Assembly: GCF_030915505.1 (NCBI RefSeq)
Contig: NZ_CP133265.1
Location: forward strand, 3,996,001-4,060,000
Source of the DNA: Neobacillus sp. OS1-2
Lineage (GTDB): Bacteria; Bacillota; Bacilli; Bacillales; Cytobacillaceae
DNA: 64,000 bases
Direction of reading: 5' to 3'
Shown: positions 25,091 through 34,948 of the stretch, piece after piece
How the letters are laid out: each line of letters opens with the position of its first letter
Position numbering within the stretch: position 1 is the first letter of the stretch
The notes under the pieces: model-generated
What the model saw: only the letters and a program-made list of their open reading frames with translations
The model's database searches: none
What the model was told of the DNA's origin: nothing
Made by a program: the position numbers and the translations under genes

Positions 25091-26128
25091 ATGCAAAGGA
25101 GAATAACAAAAGCACAAAGGCTGCTAAATGATAGGGGCGAGCTTAATGATAAGGGGTACGCCACAGAAATGCTTCTTGAATACCGAAGAGAGGACATAAA
25201 AGCACGTTCCTATAGAATAAAAGAATGGGACTACTATTTGGTTGCGAACGATGACCATGCAGTGGCTTTGACCGTGGCGGATAATTCTTATATGGGGCTG
25301 TTAAGTGTTTCTATACTAGATTTTAATAATGCTAGATTTAAGACTACCAGCATCATTAAACCATTTACGTTCGGTAAGTTAAGGCTGCCTTCATCATCGA
25401 AAACAGGTAATGTCATGTACAAAGATAAACGCATTCACATGGAATTCTTACATGAAAATAACACAAGAAGACTGAAATGCTCAATGAAAAATTTCGATAA
25501 AGGCAAAGATTTTCATTGTGACATTACCCTATACAATGAACCAAAGAATTCTATGGTTATCGCAACGCCATTTGCCGAAGATTCGAAAGCCTTCTATTTT
25601 AATCAAAAAATCAACTGCATGACAGCAAAAGGTACTGCTTCCATCGGCGGCGAAGAAGTCCGGTTTAATCCAGTCGATTCCTTTGGAATATTGGACTGGG
25701 GGCGTGGTGTTTGGACGTACCGGAACACATGGTATTGGGGTTCAGCCTCAGGGATGGTCGATGGAAAATCATTTGGTTTTAATATCGGTTACGGTTTTGG
25801 CGACACATCGGCTGCTAGTGAAAATATGCTCTTCTATGATGGTGTCGCACATAAATTACAAGACGTACAATTTCATATTCCGATGAATAATGCCGCGGGG
25901 AAATTTGACTATCTTAAACCATGGGTCTTTTCATCTAGCGATCACCGATTTGAAATGACGTTTACCCCGATTTTGGATCGAAGCGATTTTACCTCAATTG
26001 GCGTTATTGCAAGCGACCAGCACCAGGTATTTGGCCGGTTCAATGGAAAGGCGATTTTGGATGATGGTAAGGTGATAAACGTACAAAATTTCCTTGGATT
26101 TGCTGAGCGGGTTTATAACCGATGGTAA
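25091..26128 (+). CDS. DUF2804 domain protein
   Basis: A 345-residue protein of the DUF2804 family, a lipocalin/hydroxyneurosporene-synthase-like beta-rich fold without known activity. Recognisable stretches are RLLNDRGELNDKGYA at the N-terminus and FGILDWGRGVWTYRNTWYWGSASG in the centre, where the Asp-Trp-Gly and Trp-rich segment is the family hallmark. The end YGFG and FLGFAERVYNRW also match. A GTG start at 25082 is possible; the ATG at 25091 lies better from GAGGG. Confidence 0.8.
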   Translation: MQRRITKAQRLLNDRGELNDKGYATEMLLEYRREDIKARSYRIKEWDYYLVANDDHAVALTVADNSYMGLLSVSILDFNNARFKTTSIIKPFTFGKLRLPSSSKTGNVMYKDKRIHMEFLHENNTRRLKCSMKNFDKGKDFHCDITLYNEPKNSMVIATPFAEDSKAFYFNQKINCMTAKGTASIGGEEVRFNPVDSFGILDWGRGVWTYRNTWYWGSASGMVDGKSFGFNIGYGFGDTSAASENMLFYDGVAHKLQDVQFHIPMNNAAGKFDYLKPWVFSSSDHRFEMTFTPILDRSDFTSIGVIASDQHQVFGRFNGKAILDDGKVINVQNFLGFAERVYNRW

Positions 26129-26179
26129 ACAGGTGATGAGGGAAACATTCCCTTTCCAGTTATAATTCAAGTGTTTTTC

Positions 26180-26208
26180 TTTACATCAATGGTAATTAGC
26201 GGTAATAT
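26180..26208 (+). promoter_or_regulatory. Promoter of the thiamine-salvage operon
   Basis: TTTACA (26180-26185) and TAATAT (26203-26208) are separated by 17 bases, placing the start site just before the TPP riboswitch. Confidence 0.6.
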
Positions 26209-26233
26209 GGATGTAATTTAATAAGTGAAGTAT

Positions 26234-26330
26234 CTACTAGGGGTGCCCTGTAATCAGGCTGAGAGAAAACGTTAAGTTTTTAACCCTTTGGACCTGATCT
26301 GGGTAATACCAGCGTAGGAAAGTAGTCGAG
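26234..26330 (+). promoter_or_regulatory. TPP riboswitch (THI element)
   Basis: The conserved parts are visible in order: GGGGTGCC, CAGGCTGAGA, then after a variable arm GGACCTGATCTGGGTAATACCAGCGTAGGAAAG cut into its P4/P5 segments ACCTGATCTGG and CCAGCGTAGG. A terminator follows, so thiamine pyrophosphate binding should stop transcription of the thi operon. Confidence 0.97.
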
Positions 26331-26358
26331 CGTAATAATAAGTTTTTCGCTTTCTACC

Positions 26359-26395
26359 AAACCAGGTCCAATTTTGGATCTGGTTTTTTATTTTA
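26359..26395 (+). terminator. Riboswitch-controlled terminator
   Basis: AACCAG-TCCA pairs with TGGA-CTGGTT and is followed by TTTTTATTTT, between the aptamer and thiM. Confidence 0.88.
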
Positions 26396-26419
26396 AAAAA
26401 AAGAAATGGGGAGATTGGT

Positions 26420-27271
26420 TTGGAAATAAGTAAATTGGCAGAAACATTACAAATGGTAAGAGAGGTAAACCCACTCGTCCATAATATGACGAATGTGGTT
26501 GTCACCAATTTCACAGCAAACGGGCTCTTGGCCCTTGGAGCTTCACCGGTTATGGCAAATGCCAAAGAAGAGGCCGCGGATATGGCGAAGATTGCCAGTT
26601 CACTAGTTTTGAATATTGGTACATTAAACCCGCAGACGGTTGAGACGATGATCTTGGCTGGAAAGGCGGCTAACGAGCATGGTGTTCCAGTCATATTTGA
26701 CCCAGTGGGTGCAGGGGCCACACCGTACCGGACGGAAACTGCGCAAAACCTTATGAACGAGGTCGATGTTTCTGTGATCAGAGGAAATGCCGCTGAGATT
26801 GCTAATGTTGTAGGAGAAAAGTGGGAAATTAAGGGCGTTGATGCAGGAGCGGGGAATGGGAACACCGTTGAACTAGCTATCTCTGCTGCGGAAAAATTAC
26901 AGTGTGTGGTCGTTATAACAGGGAAGGAGGACGTCGTCACAGATGGAAAAACAACATATGTTGTTAGCAATGGACATCCAATTTTAACAAAAGTAACGGG
27001 GACCGGCTGTCTATTAACTTCGGTGATTGGGGCTTTTACGGCAGTAGAAAAGGATCTGCTTCTTGCTTCAGTGGCTGCCTTAACTTTCTATGGTATTTCA
27101 GCCGAAAAGGCGGCTGCGAAATCAGCTCAATCAGGGCCAGGCAGCTTCCAAATTGAATTTTTAAATCAATTATCAATGGTATCTTCTGACGAGATGAATA
27201 GGTATGCTTCTGTCAATGAACGATGTGGAGGGATAGATGATGAGAAAAGCATTAACAATCGCCGGATCTGA
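26420..27271 (+). CDS. thiM: Hydroxyethylthiazole kinase
   Basis: A 283-residue ribokinase-fold enzyme that phosphorylates the thiazole alcohol salvaged from broken thiamine. Seen: [31 protein letters not shown] near the N-terminus, [12 protein letters not shown] near residue 93, VIRGNAAEI, and KVTGTGCLL with the catalytic Cys in the anion hole. TTG start, GGGGAG upstream. First gene after the TPP riboswitch. The C-terminus overlaps thiD by about 35 bases. Confidence 0.95.
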   Translation: MEISKLAETLQMVREVNPLVHNMTNVVVTNFTANGLLALGASPVMANAKEEAADMAKIASSLVLNIGTLNPQTVETMILAGKAANEHGVPVIFDPVGAGATPYRTETAQNLMNEVDVSVIRGNAAEIANVVGEKWEIKGVDAGAGNGNTVELAISAAEKLQCVVVITGKEDVVTDGKTTYVVSNGHPILTKVTGTGCLLTSVIGAFTAVEKDLLLASVAALTFYGISAEKAAAKSAQSGPGSFQIEFLNQLSMVSSDEMNRYASVNERCGGIDDEKSINNRRI

Positions 27272-28058
27272 TAGTGGCGGCGGCGCGGGGATTCAAGCAG
27301 ATTTAAAAACGTTTCAAGAATTAGCGGTTTTCGGGATGTCTGCTGTGACTGCAGTTACAGCTCAAAATACACTAGGAGTCCACGCAGTTTACCCCATGAC
27401 GGTAGAGGCGGTTGCCAAGCAGATTCAAGCGCTTGGCGAGGATATGGGTGCGGATGCGGTAAAAACGGGAATGCTTTTTAGTGCCGAAATTATCAAGACT
27501 GTTTCCGATTGTATCAAAAAATACCGATGGAAAAATGTGGTTGTTGATCCTGTGATGATTGCCAAAGGCGGGGCCTCTTTACTGCAACAGGAAGCGATTT
27601 TTGCAATGAAAAATGATATATTGCCTCTTGCCGAAGTCATTACGCCGAATATTCCGGAGGCTGAAGTGTTAACAGGTTTGAAAATCCAAACATTTGAAGA
27701 TAAACAGGAAGCGGCGCTAAGACTGTGTGACCTTGGAGTCAGAAATGTCGTGATAAAAGGCGGTCATGATGAAAATGAGAATACGTCCACAGATTTACTT
27801 TTTGATGGGAAGGAATTTCACACCTTTACCAGCAAGCGGATCCCTACAAAAAACACCCATGGAACAGGGTGTACCTTTTCGGCAGTCATTACTGCTGAAT
27901 TAGCCAAAGGCTTCACGGTTTATGATGCAGTATCAACAGCGAAGGATTTCATTCAAGCAGCTATTGAAGATGGTATTGCAATCGGCCATGGTCATGGTCC
28001 GACAAACCACTGGGCCTATCGAAAAAGAAAATATTTTAAGGAGGTGGCAAGGCCATGA
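27237..28058 (+). CDS. thiD: Bifunctional hydroxymethylpyrimidine kinase/phosphomethylpyrimidine kinase
   Basis: A 273-residue kinase that phosphorylates HMP twice to [23 protein letters not shown] opens the protein, and [27 protein letters not shown] and [10 protein letters not shown] carry the nucleotide and catalytic regions. Two ATGs (27237, 27240) follow GGAGGG. Overlaps thiM upstream and shares ATGA with thiE. Confidence 0.95.
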   Translation: MMRKALTIAGSDSGGGAGIQADLKTFQELAVFGMSAVTAVTAQNTLGVHAVYPMTVEAVAKQIQALGEDMGADAVKTGMLFSAEIIKTVSDCIKKYRWKNVVVDPVMIAKGGASLLQQEAIFAMKNDILPLAEVITPNIPEAEVLTGLKIQTFEDKQEAALRLCDLGVRNVVIKGGHDENENTSTDLLFDGKEFHTFTSKRIPTKNTHGTGCTFSAVITAELAKGFTVYDAVSTAKDFIQAAIEDGIAIGHGHGPTNHWAYRKRKYFKEVARP

Positions 28059-28696
28059 AAGATTTACGCGAGTTAGTACACGTTTATTTTATCATGGGCA
28101 GTCCGAACTGTTATAAAGAGCCAAAAGAAGTATTAAGGGGGGCAATTGCCGGCGGGATTACTCTTTTTCAATTCCGTGAAAAGGGTGAAGGGGCATTAAT
28201 GGGTGCCGAAAAAAGGATCTTTGCAAAAGAACTTCAAGCAATTTGCAGGGAAAATCATATTCCATTCATCGTCAATGATGATATCGAGCTCGCCCTGGCG
28301 ATTGGGGCAGATGGGGTTCATATCGGACAAGAGGATGAGCCGGTAAAAACGGTAAGGGAAAGGATTGGAGAGAAGATTCTTGGGGTTTCTGTCCATTCGC
28401 TGGAGGAAGCCGAGATTGCCTTGCGGGACGGTGCTGATTATTTCGGGATTGGGCCTGTTTTTCCTACAAAAACAAAGGAAGATGCAAAGCCATCCAATGG
28501 GACAAGCCTTATTGAAGCACTGCGAAAAAATGGATACACCATCCCAATAGTGGGGATAGGCGGAATTACCAGTGAAAATGCCGCCGCCGTTATCGAAGCT
28601 GGGGCAGATGGAGTTTCGGTGATCACCGCGATTAGCCAGGCAAAGTCACCATGTGAAGCAGCAAAAGCAATACATAAGGGAGTGAATAGGGGATGA
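28055..28696 (+). CDS. thiE: Thiamine-phosphate synthase
   Basis: A 213-residue TIM-barrel enzyme joining HMP-PP and thiazole phosphate to thiamine phosphate. [58 protein letters not shown] and IVGIGGIT are the family motifs for pyrophosphate and thiazole phosphate binding. ATGA overlaps couple it to thiD before and thiW after. Confidence 0.95.
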   Translation: MKDLRELVHVYFIMGSPNCYKEPKEVLRGAIAGGITLFQFREKGEGALMGAEKRIFAKELQAICRENHIPFIVNDDIELALAIGADGVHIGQEDEPVKTVRERIGEKILGVSVHSLEEAEIALRDGADYFGIGPVFPTKTKEDAKPSNGTSLIEALRKNGYTIPIVGIGGITSENAAAVIEAGADGVSVITAISQAKSPCEAAKAIHKGVNRG

Positions 28697-29199
28697 ATAA
28701 AACCTATAAACTGACATTGACGGCGATGATGATTGCAATTGGAACACTCTCCAGCAGCTTCGTTTCGATTCCGATAGGATTTACAAAGGTATTTCCCGTT
28801 CAGCACTTCTTGAACGTATTGTCTGCCGTGCTATTGGGACCGTTTTACGCTGTCGCCCAGGCGTTTTGTGTCTCACTGCTAAGAAATCTAATGGGAACGG
28901 GTTCCGTGTTTGCGTTTCCCGGTAGTATGGTAGGAGCGCTGCTGGCATCTCTATTATTCTTAAAAACAAGGAAAATCTATCTAGCATTTATCGGGGAAGT
29001 CATTGGGACGGGGATTATTGGTGCAGTCCTATGTTATCCAATTGCAACTCTTTTACTGGGGAAGGAAGCAACCCTTTTTGGCTTTATTCCATTATTTATC
29101 TTTAGTTCGTTTGCGGGAGCATTGCTGGGGTTTGTAATATTGACAGTATTCTTAAGAAAAAAAATCCCGGTTATGGCTGGCTACACCCATAAAAATTAA
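28693..29199 (+). CDS. thiW: ECF transporter S component ThiW
   Basis: A 168-residue membrane protein with about five or six helices and the ThiW signature [27 protein letters not shown]. ThiW proteins are TPP-regulated substrate-binding subunits of energy-coupling-factor importers and are predicted to take up the thiazole moiety. The shared ECF ATPases and T component are not in this window. Coupled to thiE by an ATGA overlap. Confidence 0.9.
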   Translation: MNKTYKLTLTAMMIAIGTLSSSFVSIPIGFTKVFPVQHFLNVLSAVLLGPFYAVAQAFCVSLLRNLMGTGSVFAFPGSMVGALLASLLFLKTRKIYLAFIGEVIGTGIIGAVLCYPIATLLLGKEATLFGFIPLFIFSSFAGALLGFVILTVFLRKKIPVMAGYTHKN

Positions 29200-29306
29200 T
29201 TCATTTCTTTATAAGTTTGTTGTTTTTGTTGATTCGCCGATAGACGCGACAATTAGAGAATTTAATACGTGAAAAACTATTAGATACTTGAAATGGGGAG
29301 TACATA

Positions 29307-29978
29307 TTGCGATTTTCACATCGACTGCATAATAAAGTAAGAGAAATTTGGGAGAAAACTCATCAGCATCCATTTGTTGACGGGCTAGGTAAGGGAAATC
29401 TTCCTGTGGAATCGTTTATTCGCTACATGAAGCAGGATTACGTATTTTTACTCGACTATTCCAAGCTTTTTGCATGGGGGACGATTAAATCTAAGGATCT
29501 CGACACCATGGCTGAGTTTGCAAAACTGCTCCATGAGACGTTGCATGGTGAAATGGACTTGCACCGTGGGTATGCTGCCAGGTTTGGCATTACCCGTCAA
29601 CACCTCGAAGAAACCAAACCATCGCCCATCAATTTGGCCTACACGCGATATATGCTAAATGTTGCGCAGAACGGGTCTCTTGAGGAATTAATCTCAGCAT
29701 TGCTGCCGTGTATGTGGAGCTACTGGGAGATTAGCAAAATGCTAGCAGATAAATATCCCAAAGCTAGCGAGCATCCGTTATATGGCGATTGGATAAAAAT
29801 GTATAACTCAGAGGAATTTGGCTCGTTGGCCCTTTGGCTGATTGATTTATTAGACCAATTGGCGGAAGGAAAACCGGAACGGGAATTAGATAGGTTAGAA
29901 GAACATTTCATTACGACCTCCCGCTTTGAGTATATGTTCTGGGATATGGTTTATAAAGGAGAGGATTGGCCTGTTTAA
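29307..29978 (+). CDS. tenA: Thiaminase II / aminopyrimidine aminohydrolase
   Basis: A 223-residue all-helical TenA protein. It hydrolyses aminomethyl-HMP to HMP for thiamine salvage and can cleave thiamine. The active-site Cys is in ALLPCMWSYWEI near residue 136, with Glu-rich YNSEEFGSLALWLIDLLD near the C-terminus and FVDGLGKGNLP near the N-terminus. TTG start behind GGGGAG. Together with the ABC transporter genes downstream it forms the base-degraded-thiamine salvage route. Confidence 0.93.
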   Translation: MRFSHRLHNKVREIWEKTHQHPFVDGLGKGNLPVESFIRYMKQDYVFLLDYSKLFAWGTIKSKDLDTMAEFAKLLHETLHGEMDLHRGYAARFGITRQHLEETKPSPINLAYTRYMLNVAQNGSLEELISALLPCMWSYWEISKMLADKYPKASEHPLYGDWIKMYNSEEFGSLALWLIDLLDQLAEGKPERELDRLEEHFITTSRFEYMFWDMVYKGEDWPV

Positions 29979-29985
29979 CCCATCC

Positions 29986-30720
29986 ATGTTATCAATCGAA
30001 AACCTAACGTATGGTTTTGACAACGCAAAGCCCATTTTTCAAAAACTCTCGATGGATGTGCAGGCCGGAGAATTTGTTTCTGTAATTGGTGCAAGTGGGT
30101 CAGGAAAAAGCACTCTTTTTAAATTGATTACCGGACTTCTAGAGCCTGAGCAGGGAGAAATCAAGATGAAGGGTGTGAAAACTGGTAATAGGTTAGGCAT
30201 GGTTGGGTATATGCCCCAAAAGGATTTGCTTTTACCATGGCAAACGGTAGTAGACAATGTCTGTTTGCCGTTAGAGGTTATGAAGGAAAATAGACGGCAG
30301 GTCCTTCCCGACATCCGCGAATGGCTGGCCCGTTTTGGACTCGGAGATGTAGAACATGCCTACCCGGATGAGCTTTCCGGCGGGATGCGGCAGCGGGTTG
30401 CTTTTTTGAGGACGATCATGACAGGGAAAGACCTGTTATTGTTGGATGAACCGTTTGGGGCACTGGATTCGCTCACGAAACGGAACATGCACAGCTGGCT
30501 ATTAGGACTTTGGGGGAATTTACAAAAAACAGTGCTGTTCATCACCCATGATTTAGAAGAAGCTATTTTGTTAAGCGACCGGATTTATTTGCTTGAGAAA
30601 GACTCTATTCAAGAAATAAATGTCAGCTTGCCACGGCCAAGAGAGGCTGAAATCATCTATCAATCTGAATTCATTGCAATGAGAAAAGAATTGGAGCGGC
30701 TGATTCAACATGAAACTTAA
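29986..30720 (+). CDS. thiZ: ABC transporter ATP-binding protein (thiamine precursor importer)
   Basis: A 244-residue ATPase with Walker A GASGSGKST, Q-loop MPQKD, signature LSGGMRQR and Walker B LLLLDEPFGALDS. It belongs to the nitrate/sulfonate/taurine class that powers ThiXYZ uptake of formylaminopyrimidine. The ATG at 29986 is used, but AAGGAGAGG at 29956-29964 sits far upstream and would better fit a CTG near 29971, so the true start is uncertain. Overlaps the permease gene by 11 bases. Confidence 0.88.
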   Translation: MLSIENLTYGFDNAKPIFQKLSMDVQAGEFVSVIGASGSGKSTLFKLITGLLEPEQGEIKMKGVKTGNRLGMVGYMPQKDLLLPWQTVVDNVCLPLEVMKENRRQVLPDIREWLARFGLGDVEHAYPDELSGGMRQRVAFLRTIMTGKDLLLLDEPFGALDSLTKRNMHSWLLGLWGNLQKTVLFITHDLEEAILLSDRIYLLEKDSIQEINVSLPRPREAEIIYQSEFIAMRKELERLIQHET

Positions 30721-31480
30721 TTGGAAGAAATGTCTGGACGATTATGGCCTATTCCTACTTGTTATCATTTTGTTACTAAGTGGTTGGGAGTGGATTGTCA
30801 GAAAGGGAATGATTCCATCCTTCATTTTACCTTCACCAACGTCTATAGGAGCATCACTTATAGAAAATCGGGAGCTTTTGTTCAAAGAGCATTTGCCGGC
30901 AACCCTTGCTGAGGTGCTGATTGGTTTTGGGATATCACTAGCAGGTGGACTGTTGATAGGCGTTGGGATGCACTTTTCCCGTTCATTAGAAAAAGTATTA
31001 TACCCGTTTCTTGTTATTTCGCAAACCATCCCAATGATTGCACTTTCACCAATCCTTATCATGTGGTTCGGCTATTCGATTTGGAGCAAAATTGCCGTCA
31101 CGATCTTGATCGCGATTTTTCCCATCATTGTAAGTACTTATGATGGACTGAAGTCGGGAGGGGCGGAATACCGGGAATTACTACTGACCATGGGGGCTAA
31201 TCGCTGGTTTATTTTTCGAAAAATCCAGCTACCATTGGCATTGCCATCCATCTTGTCCGGCTTGAAAATGTCTGTGGTTTATTGCGTTGTCGGTGCAACG
31301 ATCGGTGAATGGCTCGGCGCAAGTGTCGGATTGGGCTACTTCAGCAGACGGATGTCGGGGAATTTACAGGCAGACGCCGTGTTCGCGGCTATATTCCTGC
31401 TTTCCTTACTTGGTGTCGTGTTATTTTTATTGGTTAGTTTACTAGAAAAACAGATGTTGAAAAATAAAATTCGTTATTAG
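30710..31480 (+). CDS. thiX: ABC transporter permease (thiamine precursor importer)
   Basis: A 256-residue integral membrane protein with six predicted helices. The EAA loop (YRELLLTMGANRWFIFRKIQLPLALPSILSGLK) contacts the ATPase. PSFILPSPTSI near the N-terminus is typical of SsuC/ThiX permeases. It sits between the ATPase and the lipoprotein of the same importer. Confidence 0.9.
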   Translation: MKLNWKKCLDDYGLFLLVIILLLSGWEWIVRKGMIPSFILPSPTSIGASLIENRELLFKEHLPATLAEVLIGFGISLAGGLLIGVGMHFSRSLEKVLYPFLVISQTIPMIALSPILIMWFGYSIWSKIAVTILIAIFPIIVSTYDGLKSGGAEYRELLLTMGANRWFIFRKIQLPLALPSILSGLKMSVVYCVVGATIGEWLGASVGLGYFSRRMSGNLQADAVFAAIFLLSLLGVVLFLLVSLLEKQMLKNKIRY

Positions 31481-31493
31481 AGGGGAAAGAAAA

Positions 31494-32489
31494 GTGAAAA
31501 AATGTTGGATAGTCATAGTTAGCCTTTTGTTATTACTAGTTAGTGCTTGCGGGAAAGAGGGAGCTAATCAAACTACGGGCAGCGCTGGAAAGGTACAAAA
31601 AGTGAGCCTCATGCTGGATTGGTACCCGAACGCAGTCCATTCCTTTCTTTTTGCTGCAAAAGAAAAGGGTTATTTCAAAGAACAGGGTTTGGATGTGGAT
31701 ATCCAAATGCCGGCAGATACAAATGATCCACTTCGACTGGTGGCGGCTGGAAAAGTCGACCTGGCGATGAGCTATCAACCGGAGGTATTAGTAGCACGCG
31801 GCGAGAATATTCCTGTTCAGTCCATTGCCGCCATCGTACGCCATCCTTTGAATCAATTAATGGTTGGTGCAAACAGCCCGATCCAATCACCGAAGGATTT
31901 AGCCGGAAAAACGATTGGCTATCCGACCATTCCATTGGATGAAGCGATTATTCAAACGATGGTGAAAACGGACGGCGGGGATGTGCAAAAGGTGAAAATG
32001 GTTGATGTTGGCTGGGATTTGATTCCTGCAATGGCAACGAAAAAAACCGATGCGCTGATGGGGGGATTTATTAACCATGAGAAGTTGTTATTGGAAAAAG
32101 AAGGCCATCCAGTCCGTACATTAAATCCGGCAGATTACGGTGTTCCGGATTATTATGAATTAGTGTTAGTCGGAAGTGAAAAAGGCTTAAAGGAAAACCC
32201 AGATGTATATAAAAAGTTTAGTGCAGCGATGGCAAAGGGGCAGACATTTGTCGCAGACCATCCGGAGGAAGGCCTGTCCATTTTATTAAAGCATGAAGAC
32301 AAGACGTCCCCATTAGAAGCAGATATTGAAACAAATAGTCTGAAAATCCTCCTTCCGTTAATGGATGCAAAAGAAAAACCATTTGGCTACCAAGACCCAG
32401 AAACATGGGAAAAAGTCGCCCAATGGCTAAAAACCACCAAAATGATCAAGGCAGATGTAAAAGCAGAAGAAGCATTTATTAATTTTTGA
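31494..32489 (+). CDS. thiY: ABC transporter substrate-binding lipoprotein (ThiY-like)
   Basis: A 331-residue NMT1/THI5-like binding protein. Signal peptide with lipobox VSAC at residues 17-20, then MLDWYPNAVHSFLFAAKEKGYFKEQGLDVDI, the typical pyrimidine-binding start. AAGKVDLAMSYQPEVL and GKTIGYPTIPLDEA are also family segments. GTG start. ThiY homologues bind N-formyl-4-amino-5-aminomethyl-2-methylpyrimidine, which fits the TPP-controlled operon and tenA. Last gene of the operon. Confidence 0.92.
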   Translation: MKKCWIVIVSLLLLLVSACGKEGANQTTGSAGKVQKVSLMLDWYPNAVHSFLFAAKEKGYFKEQGLDVDIQMPADTNDPLRLVAAGKVDLAMSYQPEVLVARGENIPVQSIAAIVRHPLNQLMVGANSPIQSPKDLAGKTIGYPTIPLDEAIIQTMVKTDGGDVQKVKMVDVGWDLIPAMATKKTDALMGGFINHEKLLLEKEGHPVRTLNPADYGVPDYYELVLVGSEKGLKENPDVYKKFSAAMAKGQTFVADHPEEGLSILLKHEDKTSPLEADIETNSLKILLPLMDAKEKPFGYQDPETWEKVAQWLKTTKMIKADVKAEEAFINF

Positions 32490-32513
32490 GGTTGACACCG
32501 TAAATAGAGGAAT

Positions 32514-32558
32514 AAGGGTGACAGGCACCATTGCAGAGCAATGGTGCCTGTCACCCTT
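32514..32558. repeat. Paired inverted copy of the dispersed repeat (21-bp stem), copy 5
   Basis: AAGGGTGACAGGCACCATTGC (32514-32534) and its exact reverse complement (32538-32558) are separated by AGA. It is built from two inverted copies of the GGTGACAGGCACC core, between converging thiY and tgl, and may act as a bidirectional terminator although no long T tract follows. Confidence 0.92.
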
Positions 32559-32562
32559 TACG

Positions 32563-33303
32563 CTATAAATTGTAAAATAATGATTGATACCTTGGTCTGG
32601 TGATCATTTGCATGAGGTAGGCTGATGTTTTGGAGTCTGGTTTTCTTTTTTTGTTTAGGAAATTGATAATGGTGCTGGCGTTGCGTATGCCGACACCATG
32701 GCCGTAGTATTGGTCATCGCCGAAAAAGATGACATTTTCGGCACGCCAATGCGGCTGCTGCGGGTCGAAATCTGGATTGTTGAAATGTAAGACATCGCCA
32801 GGTAAATAATCATCTCCAAATGTTTGATGGATCGGGAGGTCATCATCAAATTGCCAATCCATCAGATAAAGTCGTGCAAACAGAATATCAAACCGTTCGC
32901 TGCCAATCGAATAAAGAGCGGCAATATATAAAACAATGGCGATAGCGGTAGAGCATTCAAAGGCGTAAAGCTTACCGTTTTTAAGGATGTCCTGAATGGC
33001 AACAGACGGCGGAACACCTGCCTTTATGAGGAAGCCGCCATTGGCTAATCGATCCCAATACTTTTTATTACAAAATGCATAGCTGAACGTTGTAAAATGT
33101 GCCCCGCTTTTGTTCAGTTCTCTAGCGGCCTTCATCGTATTCACTCGGAATAAAAGCTCAAATGTTAATTGATTCATTGTTTGGTATTCAAAAGATGCAT
33201 GGCTTGCCGCCATTTGTTTGATAATCGTATACTCTTCAGACTTTTTGGATTTCCCTTTCATGAGTTCCTCGGGTTCTACCACCTGATGATTTATTTTAAT
33301 CAT
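32563..33303 (-). CDS. tgl: Protein-glutamine gamma-glutamyltransferase (spore transglutaminase)
   Basis: A 246-residue transglutaminase of the B. subtilis Tgl type, which cross-links spore coat proteins through glutamine and lysine side chains. The catalytic Cys117 is in YAFECSTAIAIVLY, and the later GDVLHFNNPDFDP and YGHGVGI segments hold the remaining active-site residues. Length matches the 245-residue family. A strong ribosome site (GGAGGTTG read leftward) precedes the ATG. It supports an endospore-forming host. Confidence 0.95.
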   Translation of the reverse strand: MIKINHQVVEPEELMKGKSKKSEEYTIIKQMAASHASFEYQTMNQLTFELLFRVNTMKAARELNKSGAHFTTFSYAFCNKKYWDRLANGGFLIKAGVPPSVAIQDILKNGKLYAFECSTAIAIVLYIAALYSIGSERFDILFARLYLMDWQFDDDLPIHQTFGDDYLPGDVLHFNNPDFDPQQPHWRAENVIFFGDDQYYGHGVGIRNASTIINFLNKKRKPDSKTSAYLMQMITRPRYQSLFYNL

Positions 33304-33371
33304 TTCAACCTCCTGGTTTCGATGAACTCAACTCCTTTTATAAAAATATGAAACTGGAACGGGTATTAGTA

Positions 33372-34622
33372 TCATTTCTTCGGAATTTTCTCCATATCAA
33401 AACTAGTGTAGGTCTTTGCTACTATTTTTGTGTCCCTAAATTTCAGATACATGAGAAGAAAGACGAAGGCACTTACTAAACGGAGGAGGGAGTTTATTCC
33501 CAACGATGTTTGCATGCCCGATACTTCCAAAAGCCATATACCAATCTGTGGTGCGATAAAAGCGACAAAGGATAAAAGAACATTATAGGTCGTGATGCAA
33601 TAGGTTTTCTTCTCGTTTGGTGATTTCTCTAATAAAAGGTTGAACAAGAGAAGTGTGGTACCTGAAACAAAAAAGCCGGACGTCATTTGAACGAACGTAA
33701 GATAAACCAGATTGGTAGACAAAACGGTTAAAAAAGGAGCCGTAGCCATTCCGGCAGCTACCCATACAAGCATCAATGTGTTGGACTTTGCCTCCGCTAA
33801 TTTCTTCCATAATGGAAACGAAAAAACCTGCACCAATTGATTGGCAACAGAGAAGATACTAATCCACAAAATTGTGGCATGGGCATATTTTACATTATAA
33901 ATATTGAATAGACCCCAGGCCATTTGCCAGGAGAAGTTGAAGCAAAGGGCAGTAATGAGGAACCATTTGTAACCCTTATCGTGAAAAATAGACCAATCCA
34001 TTGACGAATTTTTTTTCGCAAGCCCTGACGTGGATTCGGCTTTTTCTTTGTGCTTCATTAAAAAAAATACTTCCAATAAGCCAAAAAGAAAAGCAATCAC
34101 AAATAATACTTGATAGGCCAGTGCATGTTCGGTCTGCTTTTTCATAAAAATCCCAATCAGTAAGGTCGTAACCATTCCGACAATTGTTACTAATCGATTC
34201 CGGTCACTAAAAAACGCCCCTCTACGGTCCTCGTCAATGATCCCACTAATCAGTGTCTGCCAGCCAATCGTAGAAATGGTTCCGGGGATATTCATGAAAG
34301 CGATAATGAGTAAAAACGCCCATGCCTGATAGGAAGAATGAATATAAACCACCCCAGCTAGCAGCAAAAATAGTATCCTTGCCCAAAAAACAGATAATGC
34401 AACGGTTTTCTTTTGCTGTTGCAGTCGATTTAAGACGATTGCTGCCGGGATTGTCATACCTAACGCCATCAGTGGTGGGAGGGAACTGATCAATCCTACT
34501 TGATAATTGGAGGCACCAAGGATGGCGATTGCGAAAATCGGGAAAAAGTTCCCGGCGAGATTCACAGCCACTATTGAGACCATTCCATGGTAAATACTTA
34601 CTTTTTCATTATATGTGCGCAT
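33372..34622 (-). CDS. MFS transporter
   Basis: A 416-residue protein with about 12 membrane helices and a loop RLQQQKKTVALSVFWAR between helices 2 and 3. GWQTLISGIIDEDRRGAFFSDRNRL is a stretch common to a group of Bacillus MFS proteins without known substrate. The gene ends 69 bases upstream of tgl on the same strand, so both may be co-transcribed. Start codon is GTG or a nearby ATG; the N-terminus MRTYNEKVSIYHGMVS seems right. Confidence 0.82.
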   Translation of the reverse strand: MRTYNEKVSIYHGMVSIVAVNLAGNFFPIFAIAILGASNYQVGLISSLPPLMALGMTIPAAIVLNRLQQQKKTVALSVFWARILFLLLAGVVYIHSSYQAWAFLLIIAFMNIPGTISTIGWQTLISGIIDEDRRGAFFSDRNRLVTIVGMVTTLLIGIFMKKQTEHALAYQVLFVIAFLFGLLEVFFLMKHKEKAESTSGLAKKNSSMDWSIFHDKGYKWFLITALCFNFSWQMAWGLFNIYNVKYAHATILWISIFSVANQLVQVFSFPLWKKLAEAKSNTLMLVWVAAGMATAPFLTVLSTNLVYLTFVQMTSGFFVSGTTLLLFNLLLEKSPNEKKTYCITTYNVLLSFVAFIAPQIGIWLLEVSGMQTSLGINSLLRLVSAFVFLLMYLKFRDTKIVAKTYTSFDMEKIPKK

Positions 34623-34948
34623 GCGTCTTCACCATTTCATTCATAAATTCTCTAGATATTATACAACCAAAAAGGTTGAATCTACAGGATATTTTATCTA
34701 TTTATTAACTTCGGAATTTTCCAAAAAAATAAACTCGAAAAATTGTCACATGACCGTAAAAAATAGCCAAAATGAATCATCAGAATTGTTTATTGATTTG
34801 CCTAATCGGCTCATTTCTGTTATAGTTAAGGAGAATTATTTTTGTGAGTCGGAAAGAACGTGAAAGTGATATACTGCTTTTTGTCTTGAAGATTTAAGCA
34901 AGGATAGTACCAAAATGTGTGCGCGGCACACAGCAGGAGGATACACAA
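34623..34948 (+). promoter_or_regulatory. Promoter and long cold-shock leader of the csp gene
   Basis: TTGCCT (34798-34803) and TATAGT (34821-34826) with 17-base spacing place the start site near 34833, giving a leader of about 115 bases before the ATG at 34949. Long structured leaders are typical of csp mRNAs. Upstream of it the region is AT-rich, with no gene seen. Confidence 0.6.
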
